A stretch of DNA of 64,000 nucleotides from Phytomonas francai (Eukaryota; Euglenozoa; Kinetoplastea; Trypanosomatida; Trypanosomatidae). The position numbers and the translations under genes were made by a program. How positions within the stretch are numbered: position 1 is the stretch's first letter; each line of letters begins with the position of its first letter. Positions 10,800 through 20,676 of this stretch are shown piece after piece. Under the pieces are notes generated by a model that worked only from the letters and a program-made list of their open reading frames with translations, ran no database searches and had not been told where the DNA came from. The stretch spans positions 179,275 through 243,274 of the forward strand of contig MJCC01000007.1 of assembly GCA_001766655.1 (NCBI GenBank), read 5' to 3'.

Positions 10800-11294
10800 T
10801 CAGGCAGGGTAAACCTCATTAGTATCCGTCTCGAGTGAATATCGCATTGAATAAAAAGTTTCCCCGAGTCTCCTCTCTTTAATATGTAAATAGTCCGAAT
10901 ATAGCTTGCCTGTTTCAACACAGAATTTCATTCCCAGACACGGCTCCAGTACATCTCGGTTTAGCCGCTCAATAGTATGGTCGCCCGGCTCAATAACAAA
11001 CCTATTTTTGCTAGCACGGATAAGGAGCAGAATGGCAAGCGAAGCAACTGCAATGGTTGGGGAAGAAAAATCCTTTACCCAATCAAAGGGTCCGCTTGGA
11101 GCAAATGTTAGAAAGGGGGATAAAACGGAAAACCACGAGAGAAGCACCAGTTCCATGAAGAAAATCAAGGAAAAAATACCTATAAGGAATTGAAGAGAGT
11201 GATAAGAGCGGTCTTGGCGAATAAGGATGAACTGCAGCGAAAGCTCGAACGCCGCAATCCCAGCCATGTCTCGATCCTTAACATGGTGCTGCAT
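10800..11294 (-). CDS. NEP1R1/Spo7-like regulatory subunit of lipin phosphatase
   Basis: The 164 residues start at the ATG at 11294; the upstream in-frame codons lack an ATG. A charged N-terminal helix is followed by a strong membrane segment at about residues 36-58 (FLIGIFSLIFFMELVLLSW). After a short loop comes a second at about 80-98 (TIAVASLAILLLI), and then a conserved-looking tail. The order 'two TM helices, then a basic R-x-V-x-x-P segment, then TGKL' matches NEP1R1 (TMEM188)/Spo7. These proteins bind the CTDNEP1/Nem1 phosphatase in the nuclear envelope/ER and activate lipin. The tail continues about 30 residues beyond TGKL, longer than human NEP1R1. The assignment rests on pattern resemblance by eye. 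Confidence 0.65.
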   Translation of the reverse strand: MQHHVKDRDMAGIAAFELSLQFILIRQDRSYHSLQFLIGIFSLIFFMELVLLSWFSVLSPFLTFAPSGPFDWVKDFSSPTIAVASLAILLLIRASKNRFVIEPGDHTIERLNRDVLEPCLGMKFCVETGKLYSDYLHIKERRLGETFYSMRYSLETDTNEVYPA

Positions 11295-11545
11295 GTTCAA
11301 CGGGTAACAGGAGTTCTCCGTTTTCTATTTGAAAGCAAATATATAACCCAAAACTAAACCATCTCTAAGAGCATAAGAGACCATGAAAGCAGTGGAGAAA
11401 TCAATTAATCAGATAGAAAATTTAAGAGGAAAATATGCAGACATGTCCACATAAGTGTTGAAATTTATTTTGAAAGAACGAGTATTCAACCTCTAGTTTA
11501 CATGTTCCCATTGGATAAAATGTAGTGCTGCTTTGTGGAAATGGA

Positions 11546-12808
11546 TCACTTTGCCTTGGAGGAAGCCTTTTCAACAAGTGCCTTCTTCTTTATAATTTCA
11601 GCTTCTTGGTAGCGAAGCCTCTCGGTTAGTTCTTCCATTATTGCTCTCATGTCCATCTCCGCTGCATGCAAATCGTCCGCCTCTTTCGCCATACGCTCCT
11701 CTTCCATCCGCTCCAGCTCCTCACGCTTCGCGATACTGTCTTGCATTTTGGAAAACCACTTTACTCGCATAGAAATAGCTCTCTCCATATTTTGTTCTAA
11801 TTCCTTCTGAGCCTTTAGCTCCAATGCACGACGACGTTGCACCTCCTCCTTGACAAGCAGCTTCTTAAGCCCACGCCCCAGATAATCGGCTGGTTTCTTG
11901 CAAGAAACGTTCTCGTGCTCGGGGTTACATCCAGACAAAAGTAGGGTCGCCACCAGCTCCTCCCACTCCTGAGAATCCGGGCGTTGATGAATTGTCGCGA
12001 TGTGAAGTGGGTTACACCCGTCTGCGTTAACGACGTTCGGATTGGCCCCGGCGCGCAAGAGCATGTTTAGGATCGCAATGTCGCATCTAACTGCGCAGAA
12101 GTGGATGCATGAGTTGCCCTTGATGTCCTGTTTATTGCGGTTGGCTTTCTGCGAAAGCAGGTACTCGGCCACATCCTTTTGGCCCATCTTGACTGCTACA
12201 AGAAGTGGTGTAAGGCCCATGCAATCAACCTCATCCACCTTCGCGCCGTGCTCGACTAACCAGCGAGAGACCTGCACGTCACCACCAAAGGCACACTTAT
12301 GCAGTGCCGAGCTCATATTTTTGTCCAATTCATTTACTTTCGCGATAGGATTCTCACTATGCCGCAAAAGGACTTCCATGCACTCGACACTTCCGCACGA
12401 CGCAGCAGTGTGAAACGGTGTCGACAACGTGCTGGATTGTAGTGAATCATCCGCACCACGATCTAAAAGTATTTTACAGCATTCGACGTAATTATGGGTT
12501 ACGGCTTCGTGGAGGGGAGTACGGCCCTGGAAATTAACCGCATTGACGTTTGCTTTGAGAGTCTCAAGAACATACCTGAGCATCGTAGAATCCTTACCAA
12601 TGGCTAAATGAGCTATAGAGTTGCCGCTCTCGTCAACACATTTTGATACATTTTCAGGGATAGACAGAAAATTGTTTATCAAGGGTTTAATAGCATCGAT
12701 AGAGCCATTCACGACTGCCTGTCGAACCGCGTCTAGAAGCGCTTTTGGTCCCTGAGGGCCACCGAGAACTCTCGGACCATAGCCTTTATGCTCGTCTGAC
12801 TTCGCCAT
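11546..12808 (-). CDS. Ankyrin-repeat protein with C-terminal coiled coil
   Basis: The 420 residues contain about seven ankyrin repeats between residues about 60 and 300. Examples are GRTPLHEAVTHNYVECCKIL, MGLTPLLVAVKMGQKDVAEY and DGCNPLHIATIHQR. Ankyrin repeats are protein-binding scaffolds. From about 320 to 415 the sequence is an uninterrupted charged helix (KAQKELEQNM, ELERMEEERMAKEADDL), a probable coiled coil. There is no signal peptide, membrane helix or enzymatic domain. A partner cannot be inferred from the sequence. It lies between the DEAH helicase and the NEP1R1-like gene. The start ATG at 12808 is followed at once by the hydrophilic MAKSDEHKGYG, typical of a cytosolic protein. 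Confidence 0.85.
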   Translation of the reverse strand: MAKSDEHKGYGPRVLGGPQGPKALLDAVRQAVVNGSIDAIKPLINNFLSIPENVSKCVDESGNSIAHLAIGKDSTMLRYVLETLKANVNAVNFQGRTPLHEAVTHNYVECCKILLDRGADDSLQSSTLSTPFHTAASCGSVECMEVLLRHSENPIAKVNELDKNMSSALHKCAFGGDVQVSRWLVEHGAKVDEVDCMGLTPLLVAVKMGQKDVAEYLLSQKANRNKQDIKGNSCIHFCAVRCDIAILNMLLRAGANPNVVNADGCNPLHIATIHQRPDSQEWEELVATLLLSGCNPEHENVSCKKPADYLGRGLKKLLVKEEVQRRRALELKAQKELEQNMERAISMRVKWFSKMQDSIAKREELERMEEERMAKEADDLHAAEMDMRAIMEELTERLRYQEAEIIKKKALVEKASSKAK

Positions 12809-13103
12809 CTAAACTCCTTGTATGCATATATATCTATATATTTATGTTGTATTCAGAGTAAGTAAAAACCCTTTTTTTTTGATATAAAGCGATGCATCCA
12901 ATTCATCTAGGTTGTGTTACGCAAAAAAAGAAAAACTTTCTGTGTTTTAATTAATGCATTCATCAATGCGAATGGCAGAAACTTGCATCCATTAAGCATT
13001 TAAGAAATCCATTAGCGTAAATTACAAATCTCACCCGACTTAAAAAAAGAGAATTGACGCGAAGTTTGCACGCAAAGCACAACAAAGAATACCATCGCCC
13101 ACC

Positions 13104-16076
13104 TCACTCGGAGTAGTCATACAAGTCCAACCACTCCCTCGTCACTACCGTAACGCCCAGCATGCATGCCTGTGCCTCTTTCGTTTCGCTTCGAACGGCC
13201 TTCTGCAGGGCGGCGTAGGTCACGTACTCGGGAGCGGGGTAAGTGCGCGACACACTGCTAGTAGGGTGAATATACACAATAGCGCGTGTGCTAGTTACCA
13301 AGTACGGGGTGGCACTTGTCTTCCTGTCCGTGTATTCGACATTCATCGAGCGACATTCGTGCACGGTTGCCCGTCGAGCTACGTGGTCCAGAAGACCTGG
13401 TATAAAGACCTGCCGAAGGGTCATCTCCTCCTCCTTTGTTACCTGCACACGTTCGGTGGCGCATTCGGCTGTGCTGCCTTGATACCATGTCTCATTGGTG
13501 TCCAAAGAATCTATGAGATCCCCCCCGGTGACGCTGTTCTCCTGGACAAGATGACTCAGCTGACGGAAAAGCATTTTGGATTCATGAAAACTTTTCTGAA
13601 CAAGGCAGTAGGTGTTGCAGTTTCTCGGATTCTGCAAATACACATGGAAAGCATTCAGATACGTAAGAAGATCGCTTCCGTGGTTAAGCAAGCTACGAAT
13701 CCTTTCACATCGTGGATCAGTTTCATCCTTTCTACTAGATTTTAGTTGGTTGCCTTCACCGGTAAAAATATGCGTTGTTGTTGCGCACACTGCAGCAATT
13801 GATAACACCATATCTAAAAGTCTCTTGGGGAGCTGCTTGAACTGGGCCTCTAAAACAGCACGGGCAAAACGTGGTGGAATGGGATAATTGATTAACTCCC
13901 TTCCGAGATGGGTAATCCGAAATCCATTAGACGCATCCAGTGCCCCGAGTACTGCTAGATGACTCAAGGCACCTTTGAGGTCATCCATGCGAGGCGGTGA
14001 GGGAAAAGCAAAGGCGCCGACGTGGTCGATTCCGATATGCTTCATCAAAAGAACCACAGAATCGAGTGGTGTCCGCAAGATCTCCGGGGTACCGTACTTT
14101 TCCATCAAATTGGAGTAAACGGCGGTGCTATATAAACGGTAACAGTGGCCAGGACCTACACGGCCCGCCCGGCCACTTCGCTGCTCCGCCGACGCTTGGC
14201 TTATCCATCCAATACGAAAGCAGCTCGCTTTGGTATCCTCGTCAATTACCTTGGTTTTGGCGCGGCCGGCATCGACAACATACTTGATATTAGGTATGGT
14301 AATAGATGTTTCGGCGACATTCGTGGCGACCACACACAGACGCTTACCCGGCGGAGGTGATTTGAAAACCTCATGTTGCTTTTTTAGATCCAAAAGGGCA
14401 TATAGCGGAAGAACATGTAGTGTGTTGAATTCTCCATCGGGCTCATCCCCCGCCTCATCATCAACCTCTAAGTTTGATGCCGTACCAGACTCTCGATGTC
14501 GTTTAAAGATATTTTCCCTCGTGGTTGCTTCAAAAGTATCATGAGAAATGTCGTTCTCATTCGATTCATCCCCATCAAGCGAGTATTCATCGTCACATAA
14601 GCCGTACTCATCTTTGGATTTTTTATTTACCACATTGTCAGCAGGCACAGTTCCCTCCACTGACGCACTGGAGGATGCATCATCCTGTTCAAGCGTTTTC
14701 TGGAAACCGCCCGAAGTGCCTCTGAGAAGTGCATCCTTGTTGTATGAGTTTTCATTGTATTCAATCTTTGTTTTTGCATAGTGTTCACGAAGACGGGAAC
14801 ACAAATACTCAATTTCGTGTTGCGTACAGAGAAACACGAGCACCCCTCCGGGGGGTAATTTCCTGTGAATTTGACAAACTTTATCAAAGGACTCCTGCAC
14901 ATAATCCTTTAAATTGGTCTTCCTTGCAAAATGGTTTGTTACTGGGAAGAGCCGCGCCTCCACGTTGATAAGTGGTGGAGTAATAGGAAACAGCACCCTA
15001 TTATCACGGAAATCCTGTACACGCATGGTGGCTGACATAATGACTAGCCTCAGTGGCTTGATCTTTGTTTTCCTAGCATCCCCATTGTTCGCCTCCAGCT
15101 CCTCATGAAACAAATCGTTTCGGAGAGGAACAATGCGGGAAAGGAGACCAACAAGGATATCGCACGAAATGCTCCGTTCATGCGCCTCATCTACCACGAT
15201 AACGCTGTATTTGCTAAGCAAAAAGTCAGACTGGATCTCTTTTAGCACTATACCCTCCGTCGCAAACTTCAGCCTGCATGTATCAGAGAGGTTATTGTCG
15301 TAGCGAACATGATAGCAAACCTCCTGCCCAAATGGCTGATTGAGCTCCTCGGCGACACGTCGCGCCATGGACACGGCCGCCACGCGCCGGGGCTCCGTGA
15401 TCAGGATGCATCCCTCACGACCAAAGGGGCCACTTTCCGCATGACCGTAGCCAGCCTCCCATAAAAATTGAGGAATTTGGGTCGTCTTGCCGCTACCGGT
15501 TTCACCACAGATGAGCACGCACGTCCTTGTGGTGTTGTTGATCGCCTCAACAATGGGTTGCTCTTCACGTAGTACGGGTAGTCTTTCGCGTTGTTCTTGG
15601 ATAGATTCGCTACGGATAACAGGGATGTGCACATTCGCAAGAGCCTGCTTGAAGGATTTCTCCTGAGCTTTCTCAAGCATTTGACGCATCTGCTTCATCC
15701 TGGCGTTATCCTCCTTCTGCTTCTCTACGACCTCGGCAAGATACTTCTGTTGTGTTTCAATAGATAGAGCGACCCGCTCCTTCTCCTTGGCTTCTCTCTC
15801 ATTGCGAGCCTTTAAATGCTCAGCCTGAAGCCTCTTCTTCCGTGCATCATTTTCTTGCTTCTTATTTTTAATCTCCGTTGAAAGAAAAGCTTTATGTTTT
15901 TCGACAACAACACGTGAAGAAGATACACATGCTGTGGCCTCCTTTACAAGTAGTTTTTTTTGTTTTTTGTTCTCAACCTTCTCTAAACATCTTTGCTCCT
16001 TGGATTTCGCCAAGGTGTTGGGCAATGGCGTGGTTAACCCCAAATCATTGAATGACACAGCTTTCTTTTGTCGCAT
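13104..16076 (-). CDS. DEAH-box RNA helicase, DHX37/Dhr1-like
   Basis: The protein is 990 residues if started at the ATG at 16076. A lysine-rich coiled-coil N-terminus (about 1-145) precedes the helicase core. Visible motifs are I GETGSGKT (191-198), Ia TEPRRVAA, II DEAH (296-299), III SAT (348-350), and V/VI in TNVAETSITIPNIKYVVD and QRSGRAGRVGPG. After motif III, 'VEARLFPVTNHFARKT' and the IHRKLPPGGVLVFL segment resemble DHX37/Dhr1. That helicase displaces U3 snoRNA from pre-18S rRNA in the nucleolus. An acidic insert (about 440-540) interrupts RecA domain 2, followed by winged-helix/ratchet and OB-fold regions. A longer in-frame start at 16202 would add 42 strongly hydrophobic residues; I read that as translated 5' UTR. 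Confidence 0.88.
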   Translation of the reverse strand: MRQKKAVSFNDLGLTTPLPNTLAKSKEQRCLEKVENKKQKKLLVKEATACVSSSRVVVEKHKAFLSTEIKNKKQENDARKKRLQAEHLKARNEREAKEKERVALSIETQQKYLAEVVEKQKEDNARMKQMRQMLEKAQEKSFKQALANVHIPVIRSESIQEQRERLPVLREEQPIVEAINNTTRTCVLICGETGSGKTTQIPQFLWEAGYGHAESGPFGREGCILITEPRRVAAVSMARRVAEELNQPFGQEVCYHVRYDNNLSDTCRLKFATEGIVLKEIQSDFLLSKYSVIVVDEAHERSISCDILVGLLSRIVPLRNDLFHEELEANNGDARKTKIKPLRLVIMSATMRVQDFRDNRVLFPITPPLINVEARLFPVTNHFARKTNLKDYVQESFDKVCQIHRKLPPGGVLVFLCTQHEIEYLCSRLREHYAKTKIEYNENSYNKDALLRGTSGGFQKTLEQDDASSSASVEGTVPADNVVNKKSKDEYGLCDDEYSLDGDESNENDISHDTFEATTRENIFKRHRESGTASNLEVDDEAGDEPDGEFNTLHVLPLYALLDLKKQHEVFKSPPPGKRLCVVATNVAETSITIPNIKYVVDAGRAKTKVIDEDTKASCFRIGWISQASAEQRSGRAGRVGPGHCYRLYSTAVYSNLMEKYGTPEILRTPLDSVVLLMKHIGIDHVGAFAFPSPPRMDDLKGALSHLAVLGALDASNGFRITHLGRELINYPIPPRFARAVLEAQFKQLPKRLLDMVLSIAAVCATTTHIFTGEGNQLKSSRKDETDPRCERIRSLLNHGSDLLTYLNAFHVYLQNPRNCNTYCLVQKSFHESKMLFRQLSHLVQENSVTGGDLIDSLDTNETWYQGSTAECATERVQVTKEEEMTLRQVFIPGLLDHVARRATVHECRSMNVEYTDRKTSATPYLVTSTRAIVYIHPTSSVSRTYPAPEYVTYAALQKAVRSETKEAQACMLGVTVVTREWLDLYDYSE

Positions 16077-16331
16077 TCTATAATGTAAAAGGTAAATAAA
16101 TAAATAGGATGAAAATAGTGACAATAACAATGGATGCCAAACTAATAATATTAAAAACAGCGAGTACGGAGACTTGACAAAAAACGGAGAATACGATTTC
16201 ATGCCAAAAATTGTGGAAAAATTAAATGCTTCGATTCCTGAAAGGCAAGATTAATAATACGCTTAAACTATATATATATATATATATATTAATTCATTAC
16301 TTTCATTAAACAAGAAAAAAAGGAAATGAAT

Positions 16332-18116
16332 TCACTTCTTTGCAGACTCCCTTTGAGACGCCTTCTTCGCTGCCTTAGCTGCCTTTTTAGCCGCTAGCTC
16401 TTCAGCCGCTGAAGCCTTTCGTGGAAGTGTCTTCATGTACTGTGCTTTGGCTGATAAATGATTGACCTTATCACGACCTTCCGGTATGTTTATTAGAATT
16501 TTTGGAATTGTATCATCCTTGTCAACGATATAGTAGCCGCGGCGCTCTAGTTGGATGAAATCACCCTTCTTAAGGGATGAAAGTGACTCCTCACCAAGTA
16601 CATTCTGAGTGTATATTGAGACAGGCGCAATAAGATCTTCAAATTTTTCCTCCGGATCAGGCTTTTTCTTCGTAAGCAGGTGATCATATTCCCTGAGGGT
16701 GAGACTAACCGATTTCGGATTCTCGGGAATCCATGTCAGCTTGTGTTTGGTTGCCTTTACATCACCCGAAAGATTGAGTAAAATGGTGGCTTCTGTGGCT
16801 AAATCACTGTCGCGTGACTTTTTAATGTTCTTCACGAACGCGTTGCCCCAATCCATGAGAGTGATTTCTTCACCCTCCTTTAGAAGCGCAACATCCTCTG
16901 CGTCAAGGAAAATTACGTCCGATTTATAAAAGATTTTTTCTCCGAGATCAGGGTTTTTCTTATGGAGAAGCCTCTTACCCTCTTCCATGTGCTTCTGACC
17001 TTCAACAGTGCAGCGGACTTTCAAATCGCTCGAAACAACCGTGTAGCGAGGACTAATGGGGTCAATAATCTGAGTGTTGTAGAACCAAATCTTCGACCAC
17101 TCCATGAAGTTAACGGTCTTGGACATCCCCTGGTCAGCTACAAAACGGCGGAGCGCTTCAACTTTCATACCACGCCTTAGTAAGGCGCGAAGTGTAGGGA
17201 AGCGGGGATCATCCCAGCCATCCACCACGCCATTGTTCACCAATTGGGTTAACTTACGCTTGGACATCACTGTGTATTCCATGTTCAGACGCGAAAAGTC
17301 TTCAACGATAGGCTTGCGCAAGTTCATGGCATCGCAAAACCAATAGTATTGCGCGTTGCGATCATGATATTCGTTCGTGCGAAGGGCATGGGTCACATTC
17401 TCAATGGAATCAACGATAGGGCAGCAGAAATCATAGGTGGGGTAGACCTTGTACTTGGTGCCCTGACGCACGTGAGGAGTTAAATTTACGCGGAACATAA
17501 CCGGGTCACGCATGGCCTTGTTAGGATCCGTAACGGAGATTTTAGCCCTCAAACACGTCTCAAGCCCCTCCTCACTGGCAAGGCACATTTCGCCCCAGAG
17601 CCTCAAATTCTCTTCAACAGAATTTCCTCGGCACGGAGTGGCAATTCCGTCAAATCGGCATTTTTGTAATTCTTCACGTGGTGTTTTATCGCAATAAGCC
17701 AACCCTCGCTTAATGAGATCCACAGCTTTTTCACACATCAGATCTATGTAATCGGACGAATAAGTTGGCCCACTGTCGTAAGAGACGCCCAAAAACTCCA
17801 AGTCCTCTTCAATAGCTTGCTCATAGTCTTCGCTTTCCTTCGCAGGGTTGGTATCATCAAAACGGAAAATCATTTTTCCCTTGTACTTGTCTGCAAGCAT
17901 GCGGTTAATGAGGGCAGCTTTTGCATGACCAATGTGCAGAAACCCACTCGCTTCCGGCGGGAAACGAGTAACGACCTCTCCCTCTACTGCATCCGTTAGA
18001 GTGAGTTTGTCCTTATCCTCAGAGGATGATTTTACATCTGTGAAGTAAGTTTTGGACAACGTGAGTGTCTTTAAATGAATTAAATCGGTCATTTTCTTTG
18101 AACAAAAATGTAGCAT
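16332..18116 (-). CDS. GluRS: Glutamyl-tRNA synthetase (eukaryotic cytosolic type)
   Basis: This class I aminoacyl-tRNA synthetase attaches glutamate to tRNA-Glu. The HIGH motif is at 61-64 within RFPPEASGFLHIGHAKAAL, and the KMSKS equivalent is VMSKRKL at 283-289. The segment QGMSKTVNFMEWSKIWFYN followed by IDPISPRY is the GluRS rather than GlnRS signature. The anticodon-binding beta-barrels occupy about 360-550, and a Lys/Ala-rich tail (KKAAKAAKKASQRE) may bind tRNA. There is no GST-like N-terminal domain. Two starts compete: ATG at 18116 (adds MLHFCSKK) and ATG at 18092 (MTDLIHL). A pyrimidine tract ending in AG lies only 3 bases before the first, so the second may be the main start. It is the first gene left of the strand switch. 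Confidence 0.93.
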   Translation of the reverse strand: MLHFCSKKMTDLIHLKTLTLSKTYFTDVKSSSEDKDKLTLTDAVEGEVVTRFPPEASGFLHIGHAKAALINRMLADKYKGKMIFRFDDTNPAKESEDYEQAIEEDLEFLGVSYDSGPTYSSDYIDLMCEKAVDLIKRGLAYCDKTPREELQKCRFDGIATPCRGNSVEENLRLWGEMCLASEEGLETCLRAKISVTDPNKAMRDPVMFRVNLTPHVRQGTKYKVYPTYDFCCPIVDSIENVTHALRTNEYHDRNAQYYWFCDAMNLRKPIVEDFSRLNMEYTVMSKRKLTQLVNNGVVDGWDDPRFPTLRALLRRGMKVEALRRFVADQGMSKTVNFMEWSKIWFYNTQIIDPISPRYTVVSSDLKVRCTVEGQKHMEEGKRLLHKKNPDLGEKIFYKSDVIFLDAEDVALLKEGEEITLMDWGNAFVKNIKKSRDSDLATEATILLNLSGDVKATKHKLTWIPENPKSVSLTLREYDHLLTKKKPDPEEKFEDLIAPVSIYTQNVLGEESLSSLKKGDFIQLERRGYYIVDKDDTIPKILINIPEGRDKVNHLSAKAQYMKTLPRKASAAEELAAKKAAKAAKKASQRESAKK

Positions 18117-20289
18117 CGCCTGGATAAGAAGAAATGAAATTTAATAGGAGGAAAATGTTGCAAAGCAATAAAGATTATTAAGTCATGGATTTTCTATCGC
18201 CATGTAAAAAGGCTATGCATTTGTTCCTCCAAGAGAAAAGACAGATAAAATATTTATTTAGAGGTTAATTAGAATTAGCGCATATGATAAGAATCACAAA
18301 AATAAAGATGCCTGCTAGATCTTGTTTAAACGAAATATTTTAAATAGCAATTACATATTAAAAAGATTCTATCAAGAGAAAAAAGCAAATTCGCTTTCGC
18401 GCGCAGTAGAAAGAATTAAAAAATATTAAACACCAAAAAGATATCTCGAAATAGTGTTTCTGTGGTGTATAGAAATACAAAGCTATAAATTCCATAATTA
18501 AAATGAAAAAAGTACACTGAACGTAAAATACTATTTGAGCAAGGGTCTATTTCTATAATACTAATACAATATAAGTATATAAATACTTTAATAATTAAAC
18601 CCAAACAAGTGAATATCGTATTAGATTATGAGAGTCAATCGCTGAAGGGAAAAGAAGAAACAGCAACAAGTAAATTGAAAACATTTACAAAAATAAGATC
18701 AACTGAGTAGATTGCAAATAATGAAAAAAAAGACTGTCAAGTACGCTTTCGGGCTTCTCGTAAAAATCAGTCATGGAGCCGGCGGTCTAAGGTAGAAAAT
18801 AGTAAAATATGTATGCTAGCCACTTTTTTTTACTCTTAAAATAACAAAGGGAAACAAGTAAACTCATTTTGGGTATAAAATTTCCAAAAAAAACTGCATC
18901 ATTGTGCATATCAAAAAAAAAAAATACCGAGTTACATTGTATCGACTTCTTGTTTTCGGCATTGACTAAAATTTACTTTAGCAGATAAATAGAAGCTCAA
19001 TTAGAAATGTCCTATTTCATGCGGATGAAAATCCGTGACCTATCACCGATATATTATCTATCTGCAAAATTGATCTAAGGTTATAGCTGGGTTTCGCTTT
19101 TTAAGCTCTCAAAAATAATAAATAAAGTACACACCTCGTGTCACTGTATCGTATTAAAAAAAAAAAACAAGTTAAATGACAGTAAATAATTCAAGCTTTT
19201 GATTAGAACTCGACCCATAATAGCTTGCGAAAGAAGAAACTTTGTGATTTCCCCAACACTATCAGCATGTTCAATGTTCTAACCTACAGCAGTCGTCCAA
19301 AAAGATTTGAAGAAAAAATCAGGCGCACACGATAAAAATATCTGAAATATTCAACTATAAAAACGAAGTGGCGAAAAGAAACGTATCAATCGATCTTTTC
19401 AAAAAGTAAAATAAAAAATGTCTCGGCAACAATACTTTTACCAGATTCAAATGAACTTTCAAAATATTTATTACAGATATCAAACGCGAAATGCTTAACT
19501 TACCCATCTCAAAAATCTAAAGAATAAACGAAAGATTAATAGCTATAGCTCCACAAAATGCGTTTGTATGGTTTTCGCCTCTTCGTATAAAGGTAAAAAA
19601 GATGGACATAATAACTGACAAATTTAATGAATGCGTAAGTATCATAAAATAGAGGAAAGGTATTAAAAGGTAAAAAATAACCTTTTGGGGTTACTCCTAC
19701 TATAAGCATACATAGGTAATCTTTTAAGTGCACATACAACAGAAATAATCCTACTTGAATAATTTTTTTATTCTTATCCTGATAAAATAGACAAACTACA
19801 ATTCAAATTAGGTGTGATTTACACCACAAAGTAGCTACTTGCATGAGGCTAAGCCACGAAAATCGTGTTCATAGGGAAGAAAGTCAAACATGGTGAATAT
19901 AAAGAATATATGGATACTCACTATTTTGCCGAAAATGCGAAACTATACAACCCCAAACAAAAGAGTAAGAGGACTAACATTTTCCTAGGTCTCCGAACCT
20001 TGCAAATGCATTGACAACTCATAAAAATAGTAAAAATAAACAATAATTAATAGCTATAAATAAGATGACCGAAGTGCGGACTAACTGCTCTTATGCAATT
20101 TAAGAGAAATGAATCACACATACAAGAAAATAATGTCGGTCCAATTACCCTCAAAATGTTCAATAATTTTTCAAAAAGCAGTGTGAAAGACCCGGCCCCC
20201 GCCACCCTATTTTGGGGGAAAAGCCACCGGAGCAAAACCAGAGGCGGTGCAGTCGGAGGCTCGAGCGCACCTAACGAACCTCATGTGGT

Positions 20290-20676
20290 GTGAATTTTAA
20301 AAACTCGAAGAAGGAAAATACATATCAAGAGACCATGCAGGTCAACTGTCTGAAAGGCGCCCGCCGCAAGATCTGTAAATCACCCCCCCCCCCCCCCCCC
20401 CCCCCCCCCCTCATTACATTCAAGGCCAAGGGGCGCCGGCGGCCGCAAAGCCCCCCAGGGGTCCTTTCCGATATCCCATCGCCAATGTTCATTATTTTCC
20501 ACACCGGTATTGAATACGAAAGAATGCGAACGTGCAAACCATGCGGGGAAATCAGGGCGGATAAACCCAACCCCTTTCGCGCAGGATTGAATCATCATTT
20601 ATTTTTCGAGTATTGGGCCAGGACCCCGCTCAGAAAACATCTAAGAAATCATCTTAAAGGGGGTATTCTATTTTAA
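20290..20676 (+). pseudogene. Possible decayed reverse-transcriptase fragment
   Basis: An open plus-strand frame of about 128 codons, lacking an ATG, runs through the poly-C tract. Downstream of the tract it reads RRPQSPPGVLSDIPSPMFII. That resembles a worn form of the RT motif in which PQG-x-VL-x-P-L-F is followed by hydrophobic residues. It lies about 1.8 kb upstream of, and on the same strand as, the better retroelement trace at 22.1-22.6 kb, a reasonable spacing for one non-LTR element. The similarity is short and could be coincidence. Confidence 0.25.
20383..20410. repeat. 28-base poly-C tract
   Basis: Twenty-eight uninterrupted C on the plus strand (G on the minus), the longest homopolymer in the window, near the middle of the divergent strand-switch region. 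It could form G-quadruplex structure on the minus strand. The exact length may be affected by sequencing. Confidence 0.9.
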
